From a bacterium (GTDB taxonomy: Bacteria; Armatimonadota; JACIXR01): a stretch of 64,000 nt of DNA. Made by a program: the position numbers and the translations under genes. The notes beneath the pieces were generated by a model. The model had not been told where the DNA came from. It searched no databases and worked only from the letters and a program-made list of their open reading frames with translations. The DNA lies in the NCBI GenBank assembly GCA_014360495.1, contig JACIXR010000002.1:62001-126000 (forward strand). The letters are read 5' to 3'. This document shows, in pieces, positions 9,499 through 16,782 of the stretch (positions are counted from its first letter, which is position 1; every line of letters starts with the position of its first letter).

Positions 9499-9527
9499 TT
9501 GACATAACTTCTCCTTTAAATTAAAAT
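9499..9527 (+). promoter_or_regulatory. Sigma-70-type promoter of efp
   Basis: TTGACA (9499-9504), a 17-base spacer and TAAAAT (9522-9527) make a near-consensus promoter. The leader would be about 20 bases long and contains the GGAAGGAGGAG ribosome site of efp. It probably drives the run from efp at least as far as folD. Confidence 0.75.
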
Positions 9528-9552
9528 TGAATTGGAAGGAGGAGAAGAGAAT

Positions 9553-10116
9553 ATGCCCCTTGATTTAGGAGATATTAGACCTGGCTTGACGATAGAATAC
9601 GAAGGCGAAGTCTATTATGTCCTCGGCGCCGAACACGCCAAGTTAGGAAGAGGCGGTGCTTTCGTTCGCGCTCGTTTAAGAAATATTAAGACAGACGCAG
9701 TTATAGATAAAACCATAAAACCGGGTGATAAGTTTGACCTCGCCTTCATAGAGAGAAAAAGCTTGCAATATATTTATCACACTGGGGATGAATATGTTTT
9801 TATGGACCCTGAAACTTATGAGCAAATCTCCCTTCCCTCCTCCCTTCTTAGCCCAATACTTTATTACCTGAAGGAAGGTGTTGATTTCCAGGCGGTTATT
9901 TATGAGGGGAAAGTGATCGCCGTTGAGCCACCTATAACAGTCGATTTGGAAGTCGTGGATACGGAGCCTGGCGTAAGAGGAGACACAGCTTCTGGTGGAA
10001 CAAAGCCCGCTACTTTGGAGACCGGCTTGGTCGTTCAGGTTCCACTCTTCATAGAGAAAGGGGATATCGTGAGAATAGATACAAGGACCGGTGAATATGT
10101 GGAAAGGGTGAGATAA
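9553..10116 (+). CDS. efp: Elongation factor P, arginine at the tip
   Basis: EF-P binds between the ribosomal P and E sites and relieves stalling at proline runs. I start it at the ATG at 9553, after GGAAGGAGGAGAAG, which gives 187 residues in the usual three-barrel layout. DTEPGVRGDTASGG marks the domain II/III region and VPLFIEKGDIVRIDTRTGEY the C-terminal barrel. The domain I tip loop reads KLGRGGAFVRARL, so Arg33 occupies the position of the lysine modified in most bacteria (Lys34 in E. coli). Arg-type EF-P is known from EarP-dependent bacteria, but no EarP gene is visible here. Confidence 0.96.
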   Translation: MPLDLGDIRPGLTIEYEGEVYYVLGAEHAKLGRGGAFVRARLRNIKTDAVIDKTIKPGDKFDLAFIERKSLQYIYHTGDEYVFMDPETYEQISLPSSLLSPILYYLKEGVDFQAVIYEGKVIAVEPPITVDLEVVDTEPGVRGDTASGGTKPATLETGLVVQVPLFIEKGDIVRIDTRTGEYVERVR

Positions 10117-10196
10117 AAATAGGATATAAGAAAATAAGGTGGGAATATACAGTTTCACCGTTTTTTATCGGTCTGCTAATTGGGGCTCTTCTGCTT

Positions 10197-11180
10197 ATGG
10201 GTGGCTCTTCGTTCTATATTATTTATGGCTTCGCACGTGGCTACATCCCCAATCTAACCTCTTTCCTCCCTCAATTCCAACAAGTAATCCTCTATAAGTT
10301 CAACCTCGCCTTGAAGCTTTTCTCCGTAGGTTTCTGTCTCCTTCTCTTTGCTTTTCTCCTTCGCTATACCTTCTCCTTTGAATTCAGTTTCCTTCTCCTT
10401 TTAACTGCCCTTTTCTTATATTTTGCCATCCCCTATATATTCGGCGCTTTCTATTCCACGAGAGCATATAACCCGGGCATTGCGTCACTAATCCGCAATT
10501 CCCAGCTTCTCGGGGAAATAGCAGGGGTTCTTGCTGCCTTACTTGTTATCGTGGATATCGGCGTTCTCATACATAATCGGATAGGTAGAAGGGAAATCGT
10601 TTTTGAGAAAGAAGCTCCACTTGCCCGCAGGAGAAAATTCTCCCTCTCCCGCCTTCTAATGCCTTGCTGGGAAACCCCTTACTGTCGCGACTTTTTAAGG
10701 GATTTCTGCCCCTCCTATAACCAGAAACGCAGCTGCTGGAAAGTCGGGGGCGGTTGCCTATGCGACGAGGCAATCGTCAACCGCCTGTTGGAGCAAACAA
10801 GCGTTAGGGGGGCAGAAGCTACACCCTCATTGAGTAGAATTACCCAGCTGATGCAAAAGAAAAGGGACTGCAAACGCTGCCCAATCTATCAGGAACATCA
10901 AAGATGTAAGTATCAACTCGCAGCTCCCTTCGTTCCTCTCTTTGTCATCGCCATATTTTGGTTTGGTAGAGGTGGCATCCATCATCATTACCTCAATATA
11001 GCTAAATACATTGACAATCTCTTATCAAATCTCACCTATCTCCCCACAGGGGTGGGACAAGTATATGGCACGCTCTCTACCCCTTGGTTGGAAACTATCA
11101 TCCTCGTCATCTTTGCCCTATTTCTCATTGGTATTCTCCTCCATCTTTTAGAATACTTTATCTTCAGCATGGAATGGTGA
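10197..11180 (+). CDS. Cys-rich multi-helix membrane protein, unknown
   Basis: About 327 residues. Hydrophobic helices lie near 34-53, 60-82, 106-125, 236-250 and 289-310. Between the third and fourth is a soluble segment with nine cysteines (157, 163, 171, 180, 187, 189, 215, 218, 227), including CWETPYCRDFLRDFC, GGGCLC and CKRC. This spacing could bind zinc or an iron-sulfur cluster, or form disulfides, but I do not recognise the family. The frame stays open upstream to 10095 and reads as a basic stretch followed by a further hydrophobic helix. The listed ATG is therefore probably internal, and the real start may be a non-standard ATA near 10113, overlapping the efp stop. It lies between efp and the accB-like gene. 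Confidence 0.75.
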   Translation: MGGSSFYIIYGFARGYIPNLTSFLPQFQQVILYKFNLALKLFSVGFCLLLFAFLLRYTFSFEFSFLLLLTALFLYFAIPYIFGAFYSTRAYNPGIASLIRNSQLLGEIAGVLAALLVIVDIGVLIHNRIGRREIVFEKEAPLARRRKFSLSRLLMPCWETPYCRDFLRDFCPSYNQKRSCWKVGGGCLCDEAIVNRLLEQTSVRGAEATPSLSRITQLMQKKRDCKRCPIYQEHQRCKYQLAAPFVPLFVIAIFWFGRGGIHHHYLNIAKYIDNLLSNLTYLPTGVGQVYGTLSTPWLETIILVIFALFLIGILLHLLEYFIFSMEW

Positions 11181-11578
11181 AAATGATTGAGCCGGAATTC
11201 ATAAAACAAATAATCTCCCTCCTTGAAGACACCTCAATTGAAGAGTTAGAGCTGGAATGGGAAGGCAAGAGGGTAGTGATAAGACGACCAGCCACCCAAA
11301 AGGAAATATTTACAGACACAAAGGAAGAGGTAAAGAGCCCTCCAATTGAGGTGGTAGCTAATGCTGTGGGAATTTTCTATCCAAATGTTGCGGAGGGAAG
11401 CAGGGTCAAGGAAGGAGATAAGATTGGTGAGGTGGAGACATTGGGGATAAGGGAGGAGATTCTTGCCCCTGCAAACGGAGTGATTGAAAATCTTCTCAAG
11501 GAAGGAGAAATAGTTGAATATGGGAAAACTATATGTATCATAAAACAAGAGGAGGTCAAAGATATTGAAGAACGATAG
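11174..11578 (+). CDS. BCCP-like protein lacking the biotinyl lysine
   Basis: Resembles AccB, the biotin carboxyl carrier of acetyl-CoA carboxylase. The N-terminal helix region (1-35) and the C-terminal biotinyl fold VVANAVGIFYPNVAEGSRV onwards (60-123) are both present. The lysine that should carry biotin is not. Where the family has EAMKM, this protein has ETLGI, placing Gly91 at the lysine position. It overlaps the preceding gene by 7 bases (a second ATG at 11183 is also possible) and is followed two genes later by accC. It may be a non-biotinylated partner or regulator of the carboxylase, comparable to plant BADC proteins. A true BCCP must then lie elsewhere. Confidence 0.85.
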   Translation: MVKMIEPEFIKQIISLLEDTSIEELELEWEGKRVVIRRPATQKEIFTDTKEEVKSPPIEVVANAVGIFYPNVAEGSRVKEGDKIGEVETLGIREEILAPANGVIENLLKEGEIVEYGKTICIIKQEEVKDIEER

Positions 11579-11918
11579 GCTTATCACTCTGTTCATGTTC
11601 ATAGCACTTGTCATAGTTGGATTTGGGCTATATTTTGCTATTCAAAAGGCACAAGCCCCGAACGAGCCTTCGTTTGAAGCAAATCAGTTAAAAGAAAGCG
11701 ACATAAAGGATTTGGAATGTATTAACAATTTGCGTCAAATAAGGCATGCGATCACGGCATATATGGCTGACCATAATAACAGCCTCCCCCGTTCATTAAA
11801 GGACCTCTCCCAGTATGGAATCACGAGCGAGATGCTGAGGTGTCCCGTGGGAGGCGAACCATATTTATACAACGAGGGAACCGTTACCTGCCCTCATCCC
11901 GGGCACGAGAAATACTGA
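11565..11918 (+). CDS. Pseudopilin-like small membrane protein
   Basis: A 117-residue protein starting at a TTG at 11565 behind AGGAGG (11550-11554). It has one N-terminal membrane helix (about 6-27) and then a short soluble domain. That domain carries the NNLRQIRHAITAYMADH helix and a cysteine/histidine-bearing C-terminus (CPVGG and CPHPGH). The helix resembles the alpha1-C region of type II secretion or type IV pseudopilins, but no GFxxxE prepilin cleavage motif is evident. The gene overlaps the accB-like gene by 14 bases and is followed by accC after one base. The link to carboxylase is positional only. Function unknown. Confidence 0.65.
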   Translation: MKNDRLITLFMFIALVIVGFGLYFAIQKAQAPNEPSFEANQLKESDIKDLECINNLRQIRHAITAYMADHNNSLPRSLKDLSQYGITSEMLRCPVGGEPYLYNEGTVTCPHPGHEKY

Positions 11919-11919
11919 T

Positions 11920-13269
11920 ATGTTTAAGAAGATATTGATAGCAAATAGAGGCGAAATAGCGATAAGGATTATAAGGGCTTGCAAAGAGCTCGGGATAAAA
12001 ACCGTCGCCATTTATTCAGAAGCCGATAAGGATAGCCTCCACAAGGAGTTAGCGGATGAGGCTATCTGCGTGGGTCCGCCTCCGGCAAGGGATTCCTACC
12101 TAAATATCCCTCATATATTGAGCGCTGCTATTATAACGGGAGCGGAGGCCATTCATCCGGGATATGGATTTCTCGCTGAGAATTCTTCATTCGCTCGCCT
12201 TTGCGAGCAGTGCCAACTAAAGTTCATCGGTCCCTCTCCCGAGGTAATTGAGGCTTTCGGGGACAAAACCAATGCTCGTAGGATAATGAAAAATGAGGGA
12301 ATTCCCGTTGTTCCTGGAACCGTGGAAGCCTTGAGCGACGAGGAAATGATTAAGTGGGCTAATATAAACGGCTTCCCTGTTATGATAAAGGCTTCCGCAG
12401 GAGGTGGAGGAAAGGGAATGAGGGTGGTAGAGAGCCTTGAGGAGCTTTTCCACGCCTTGCCTGCTGCCAGAGCCGAGGCGGAAGCAGCTTTCGGTGATGG
12501 AAGGCTATACTTGGAAAAATTCATCAGGAGACCACGCCATATAGAGGTGCAGATACTCGCAGATTTGCATGGGAATGTCGTTCACTTGGGAGAAAGAGAA
12601 TGTTCAATCCAAACCCCTTCCTATCAGAAGATGTTGGAAGAGGCACCCTCACCTGTAGTGGATGAAAAGATGAGGGAGAGAATGGGGGAAACAGCTATAA
12701 GAGCGGTTAAAGCCTGCGGATACCACACTGCGGGAACGGTGGAATTCTTGGTGGACGAAGACCTTTCTTTTTACTTTATGGAGATTAACACACGCGTTCA
12801 GGTGGAACATCCAGTCACCGAGATGATAACGGGTATAGATATCGTGAAGTGGCAGATATTGACCGCAGCTGGGGAAAAGCTTCCCTTTAGACAAGAGGAT
12901 ATCTCCTACAGAGGGCATAGCATAGAGTGCAGAATAACAGCAGAGGACCCTTACAGGAATTTCGTTCCCAATGTAGGGAAGGTAAAGAAGCTTATTTTAC
13001 CGGGTGGACCCTGGGTTAGAGTTGATACCTATCTCTATGAGGGATACGATATTCCTCCCAACTATGATGCTCTCTTGGCAAAATTGATAGTTTGGGGAGA
13101 AAACAGGGAAGAAGCGATAAAAAGAATGCGAAGGGCGTTGGATGAGTTTATAATAGAAGGAGTGAATACAAACATAGAGTTCCACAAGGAGATACTTTCC
13201 TCCCCTGATTTTAAGGAGGGAAGGACATATGTTGGCTTCGTTAAAGAACTTCTCGAAAGGAGGTATTGA
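11920..13269 (+). CDS. accC: Biotin carboxylase
   Basis: ATP-grasp enzyme that carboxylates biotin on BCCP. It begins MFKKILIANRGEIAIRIIRA and has the glycine-rich ATP loop KASAGGGGKGMR, HLGERECSIQ and the active-site region MEINTRVQVEHPVTEM. The C-terminal B domain ends at residue 449, the standard length. The start follows the previous stop directly. Its BCCP-like neighbour has no biotin attachment lysine, so its carrier is probably encoded elsewhere. It may serve acetyl-CoA carboxylase or another biotin carboxylase complex. Confidence 0.97.
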   Translation: MFKKILIANRGEIAIRIIRACKELGIKTVAIYSEADKDSLHKELADEAICVGPPPARDSYLNIPHILSAAIITGAEAIHPGYGFLAENSSFARLCEQCQLKFIGPSPEVIEAFGDKTNARRIMKNEGIPVVPGTVEALSDEEMIKWANINGFPVMIKASAGGGGKGMRVVESLEELFHALPAARAEAEAAFGDGRLYLEKFIRRPRHIEVQILADLHGNVVHLGERECSIQTPSYQKMLEEAPSPVVDEKMRERMGETAIRAVKACGYHTAGTVEFLVDEDLSFYFMEINTRVQVEHPVTEMITGIDIVKWQILTAAGEKLPFRQEDISYRGHSIECRITAEDPYRNFVPNVGKVKKLILPGGPWVRVDTYLYEGYDIPPNYDALLAKLIVWGENREEAIKRMRRALDEFIIEGVNTNIEFHKEILSSPDFKEGRTYVGFVKELLERRY

Positions 13270-13271
13270 AA

Positions 13272-13454
13272 GTGGATAATAAAGGAATCTGGGACCGCTA
13301 TAAAGGTAGAATCGTTGGCTCCTTAGCGGGAGCTGTTGTAGGACTTCTTGCCCTCTCCGTGGGCTGGAAAACCCTGCTCTTCCTCGTGTTTGCCGCTATT
13401 GGCTATTTCCTTGGTCTCGTGATTTGGGATAAGGAAACGACAAGCAAACAATAG
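13272..13454 (+). CDS. DUF2273-type small membrane protein
   Basis: About 60 residues with two hydrophobic helices (about 14-30 and 33-51) and charged ends, matching the small DUF2273 family that in Firmicutes accompanies Asp23/AmaP genes, often near nusB. I choose the GTG at 13272 because AGGAGG (13258-13263) is well spaced from it. The TTG at 13266 is too close. It is followed by nusB after two bases. No Asp23-family gene is present here. Role unknown, possibly envelope-associated. Confidence 0.7.
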   Translation: MDNKGIWDRYKGRIVGSLAGAVVGLLALSVGWKTLLFLVFAAIGYFLGLVIWDKETTSKQ

Positions 13455-13456
13455 CC

Positions 13457-13876
13457 TTGCGCGCCAAGGCCAGGGAACTTACTTTGAAATTGTTATTCCA
13501 AATGGATGTTGGCGGACAATCTGTTGAGGAGGTTTTGCGTTTAGCAAAGATAAATATCAAAGCGAGCGAGGAAGTCTGGAACTTAGCGAGGGAGAAGTTG
13601 CTCGGTATAGTGAAAAATCTCCCCCAAATAGATGAAAATCTGCGGGAATTTACAAGGGAATGGGGAGATATAGATAGACTAACATATATTGATAGAAACA
13701 TCCTTCGTATCGCTACCTATGAACTCCTTTATGAGGATGAAACCCCAACGGGAGTGATTATCGCGGAAGCTGTGAAGCTGGCTGAATCATATGGAACGGA
13801 GAATTCAGCCCGCTTCGTCAACGGTGTCCTTTCCAATATGGCAAGGAAATTGAGAAGCGATGGCGAAGATACTTGA
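13457..13876 (+). CDS. nusB: Transcription antitermination factor NusB
   Basis: All-helical RNA-binding factor acting with NusE (S10) at boxA of rRNA operons. The N-terminus RAKARELTLKLLFQMDV and the C-terminal PTGVIIAEAVKLAESYG plus ARFVNGVLSNMARK are hallmarks. Length is 139 residues. The start is a TTG immediately after the DUF2273 stop, and the end overlaps folD by 17 bases, so the two are tightly coupled. The nusB-folD arrangement is common in other bacteria. Confidence 0.94.
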   Translation: MRAKARELTLKLLFQMDVGGQSVEEVLRLAKINIKASEEVWNLAREKLLGIVKNLPQIDENLREFTREWGDIDRLTYIDRNILRIATYELLYEDETPTGVIIAEAVKLAESYGTENSARFVNGVLSNMARKLRSDGEDT

Positions 13877-14708
13877 CGGTAGAAGCTTAGCAAAACAGAT
13901 AAGAGAGAACCTCAAGCTCAAGGTTGAGGAATTGAGAAATAAGGGTATTGTACCTTCCTTAGCTGTAGTCCTCGTGGGAGAAGACCCTTCCTCAATCGTT
14001 TATGTAAATATGAAGCGCAAAGCATGCGAGGAAGTGGGCATAGTTTCTCATCTCTTCCACCTCCCAGCTAACTCCAAACAGGAGGAGGTTATAGAGCTGA
14101 TAAATGATTTAGGGGAAAGAGAAGATATAAATGGCATCTTGGTTCAACATCCCCTCCCCAGCCATATTGACGAGCTCAGCGTTTTCTCGGCGATTCCCCT
14201 AAACAAGGATGTGGATGGACTATCTCCCCTGAGCTTGGGAAGGCTTACATTCGGACATCCCGTTTTCGTATCCTGCACCGCATTGGGAGTTTTGGAGCTT
14301 CTGAAGCATTATGATATACCCATAGAAGGAAAAGATGTTGTGGTTATGGGGAGGAGCATAATCGTGGGCAAGCCAATCGCTCTCCTTTTGCTTCAAAATA
14401 ACGCCACCGTGACAATCTGCCATTCAAAAACAAAAGATATTTGGGAAAAAACGAAAAAGGCAGATATATTGGTGGTCGCAATAGGGAGAGCTGAATATGT
14501 GAAAGGAGAACATATAAAAGAGGGAGCGGTGGTCATAGATTGCGGATACAATAGACCTCCTGAGGGGGGCAAGGATGTAGGCGATGTCCATTTCCCCTCC
14601 GCTGAAAAGGTGGCAAGCTTCATCACCCCCGTTCCCGGGGGTGTGGGACCAATGACAATTGCAATGCTCTTGAAAAACACAATCAAAGCCGCGGAGGTGT
14701 CATTATGA
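13860..14708 (+). CDS. folD: Methylenetetrahydrofolate dehydrogenase / cyclohydrolase
   Basis: Interconverts methylene-, methenyl- and formyl-tetrahydrofolate with NADP. Signatures are VGEDPSSIVYVNMKRKACEE (substrate and catalytic Lys region), GILVQHPLPSHI, GRSIIVGKPIALLL (nucleotide binding) and PVPGGVGPMTIAML. At 282 residues it is full length. It overlaps nusB and shares an ATGA junction with the beta-helix enzyme downstream, although that enzyme is unrelated in function. Confidence 0.97.
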   Translation: MAKILDGRSLAKQIRENLKLKVEELRNKGIVPSLAVVLVGEDPSSIVYVNMKRKACEEVGIVSHLFHLPANSKQEEVIELINDLGEREDINGILVQHPLPSHIDELSVFSAIPLNKDVDGLSPLSLGRLTFGHPVFVSCTALGVLELLKHYDIPIEGKDVVVMGRSIIVGKPIALLLLQNNATVTICHSKTKDIWEKTKKADILVVAIGRAEYVKGEHIKEGAVVIDCGYNRPPEGGKDVGDVHFPSAEKVASFITPVPGGVGPMTIAMLLKNTIKAAEVSL

Positions 14709-16777
14709 ACTCCAATTTTTATCTACTGCTTTTAGCCGTTTTCCTCTTCGCCTGCTTTTCCCAAGCGGAGCAAGTTATCTCCTTCTATGTCTCCCCCAAA
14801 GGCAACGATGCTTGGTCGGGCAAATTGCCCACTCCTAACAGAAATAAAACCGACGGTCCCTTCGCCACCATTGAGAGAGCAAGGGATGCGATAAGAGAGC
14901 TGAAGGAAAAACAGGGAGGAAAGCTGAAGCAAAAGGTAAATATCTATATAAGAGGCGGAACTTATTTCCTTAAGGAAGCATTCGTCCTCACTCCAATTGA
15001 TTCGGGAACAAAGGAACATCCAATCACCTATTCCGCTTATAGAAACGAGAAACCGATAATAAGCGGAGGAAGAATTATAACGGGCTGGAGGAAGGAAAAA
15101 GTAGATGGAAAGGAACTATGGGTTGCGGAGATACCAGAGGTTAAGGAAGGGAAATGGTTCTTCCGAGAGCTTTGGGTGGGGGAGAAGAGGTTACAAAGGG
15201 CAAGACATCCCAATAAAGGCTATCTTCAAATTGAGAAGCCTCCAACAGTTCAACAATGGTTTCAAGCAAACGATTTTTACTTCAAAGAAGGAGACATAAA
15301 ATTCCACCCTTCCCTTAAGGATGCCGAGGTCATTGCGATGGCTCTTTGGGCGGAATCCCACCTCCCAATAGCCCATGTGGATGAAAATAGCAAGAGGATT
15401 CTCTTCGGCAAGAAGATTGTTTTCCCTCCCCAAGCTGGCGACCCTTACTATATTGAGAACGCCCTCGTTTATCTTGATTCTCCCGGTGAATGGTGTTTGG
15501 AAAGGGAAACGGGTAAGCTTTATTACATTTCCGATAAGAACGAAGAACCAATGAAAAAGGAGATTATCGCTCCATACCTTACCCAGCTCGTTCGCCTTGA
15601 GGGGAAGCCAGAGGAAGGAAAATTCGTGGAATATGTGGTCTTCAAAGGCTTGACCTTCAGTCACTGCGAGTGGTGGTTCTCACCCCAAACTCACCCAACC
15701 TGGTGGTCATCTGCAGAGACAGAGGTGGGGGGGTTCGCCCAAGCTGCTTGGGGCGTTCCGGGAGCGATTTATGCCGAGGGGGCTCGGAACTGCACCTTGG
15801 AGAATTGTTCCATCAAACATATCGGAAATTATGGTGTGGAATTTTCCAGAGGATGTAAAGGTAATTCAATAATATTCTGTGAGGTATCGGATATGGGAGC
15901 GGGAGGGGTGAAGATTGGTGAGCCTACAATAAGGAAGGATGAGAGGGAACAAACCGGCAATAATAGGGTGATGAATTCTCACATCTATAACGGAGGAAAA
16001 ATCTTCCATAGCGCCGTAGGAGTATGGGTTGGACAAAGCTATGGAAACATTATTGCCCGTAATTCCATCCACGATTTTTATTATTCCGGATTATCTATAG
16101 GCTGGACTTGGGGCTATGGTGAAACGCTGGCGAGGGATAATCTGATAGAGGGAAACGAGGTGCACCATATCGGCAGGTTATCAAATGGGGATGGACCAAT
16201 TTTGAGCGATATGGGCGGCATCTATACTTTGGGAGTTCAGCCGGGAACAGTCATTCGTCTGAATTTATTCCATGATATAGCAGGTCTCCATTACGGGGGA
16301 TGGGGAATCTACTTTGATGAGGGAAGCACCCATATCCTCGCAGAGAAAAACATCGTCTACAATACAACTCATGGCGGCTTCCATCAACATTACGGTAAGG
16401 AAAACATAGTTAGAAACAACATCTTCGCCTTCGGAAGAGATGCACAAATTCAGCGCTCCCGACCAGAGGAACACACGAGCTTCTTCTTCCAACATAACAT
16501 AGTTTATTGGAAAGAGGGAGCGTTATTCGCTGGGAATCTCGGCGATTTCCATTTCGTGTTTGATAACAATCTATACTGGAAAGTGGGAGGAGGCGATATA
16601 TCCTTCGCTGGAATGACCTTCTCCCAATGGCAGGAGAAGGGAATGGATAAGAATTCACTAATAGCCGACCCTCTATTCGTGAATCCCGACAAATTTGATT
16701 TCCGCTTGAAGGAGAATTCGCCCGCCCTCAAAATCGGCTTCGTTCCCTTCCAAATCCCCAGGGTTGAAAAAAGGTGA
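14705..16777 (+). CDS. Secreted parallel beta-helix glycoside hydrolase, GH141-like
   Basis: A 690-residue protein with a signal peptide (about 1-22, hydrophobic core LLLLAVFLFACF) and then FYVSPKGNDAWSG, the opening of right-handed parallel beta-helix enzymes of the GH141 type. TDGPFATIERARDAIRELK and the many Asn-ladder turns (NCSIKHIGNYGVEFSRG, NSIHDFYYSG, NIVYNTTHGGFHQHYGKEN) fit a beta-helix across about 290-640. GH141 founders include an alpha-L-fucosidase acting on rhamnogalacturonan II and a xylanase, so pectin side chains are a plausible substrate, but this is inferred from family. It overlaps folD by ATGA and lies 5 bases before the RuBisCO-like gene. Confidence 0.75.
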   Translation: MNSNFYLLLLAVFLFACFSQAEQVISFYVSPKGNDAWSGKLPTPNRNKTDGPFATIERARDAIRELKEKQGGKLKQKVNIYIRGGTYFLKEAFVLTPIDSGTKEHPITYSAYRNEKPIISGGRIITGWRKEKVDGKELWVAEIPEVKEGKWFFRELWVGEKRLQRARHPNKGYLQIEKPPTVQQWFQANDFYFKEGDIKFHPSLKDAEVIAMALWAESHLPIAHVDENSKRILFGKKIVFPPQAGDPYYIENALVYLDSPGEWCLERETGKLYYISDKNEEPMKKEIIAPYLTQLVRLEGKPEEGKFVEYVVFKGLTFSHCEWWFSPQTHPTWWSSAETEVGGFAQAAWGVPGAIYAEGARNCTLENCSIKHIGNYGVEFSRGCKGNSIIFCEVSDMGAGGVKIGEPTIRKDEREQTGNNRVMNSHIYNGGKIFHSAVGVWVGQSYGNIIARNSIHDFYYSGLSIGWTWGYGETLARDNLIEGNEVHHIGRLSNGDGPILSDMGGIYTLGVQPGTVIRLNLFHDIAGLHYGGWGIYFDEGSTHILAEKNIVYNTTHGGFHQHYGKENIVRNNIFAFGRDAQIQRSRPEEHTSFFFQHNIVYWKEGALFAGNLGDFHFVFDNNLYWKVGGGDISFAGMTFSQWQEKGMDKNSLIADPLFVNPDKFDFRLKENSPALKIGFVPFQIPRVEKR

Positions 16778-16782
16778 GAAAA

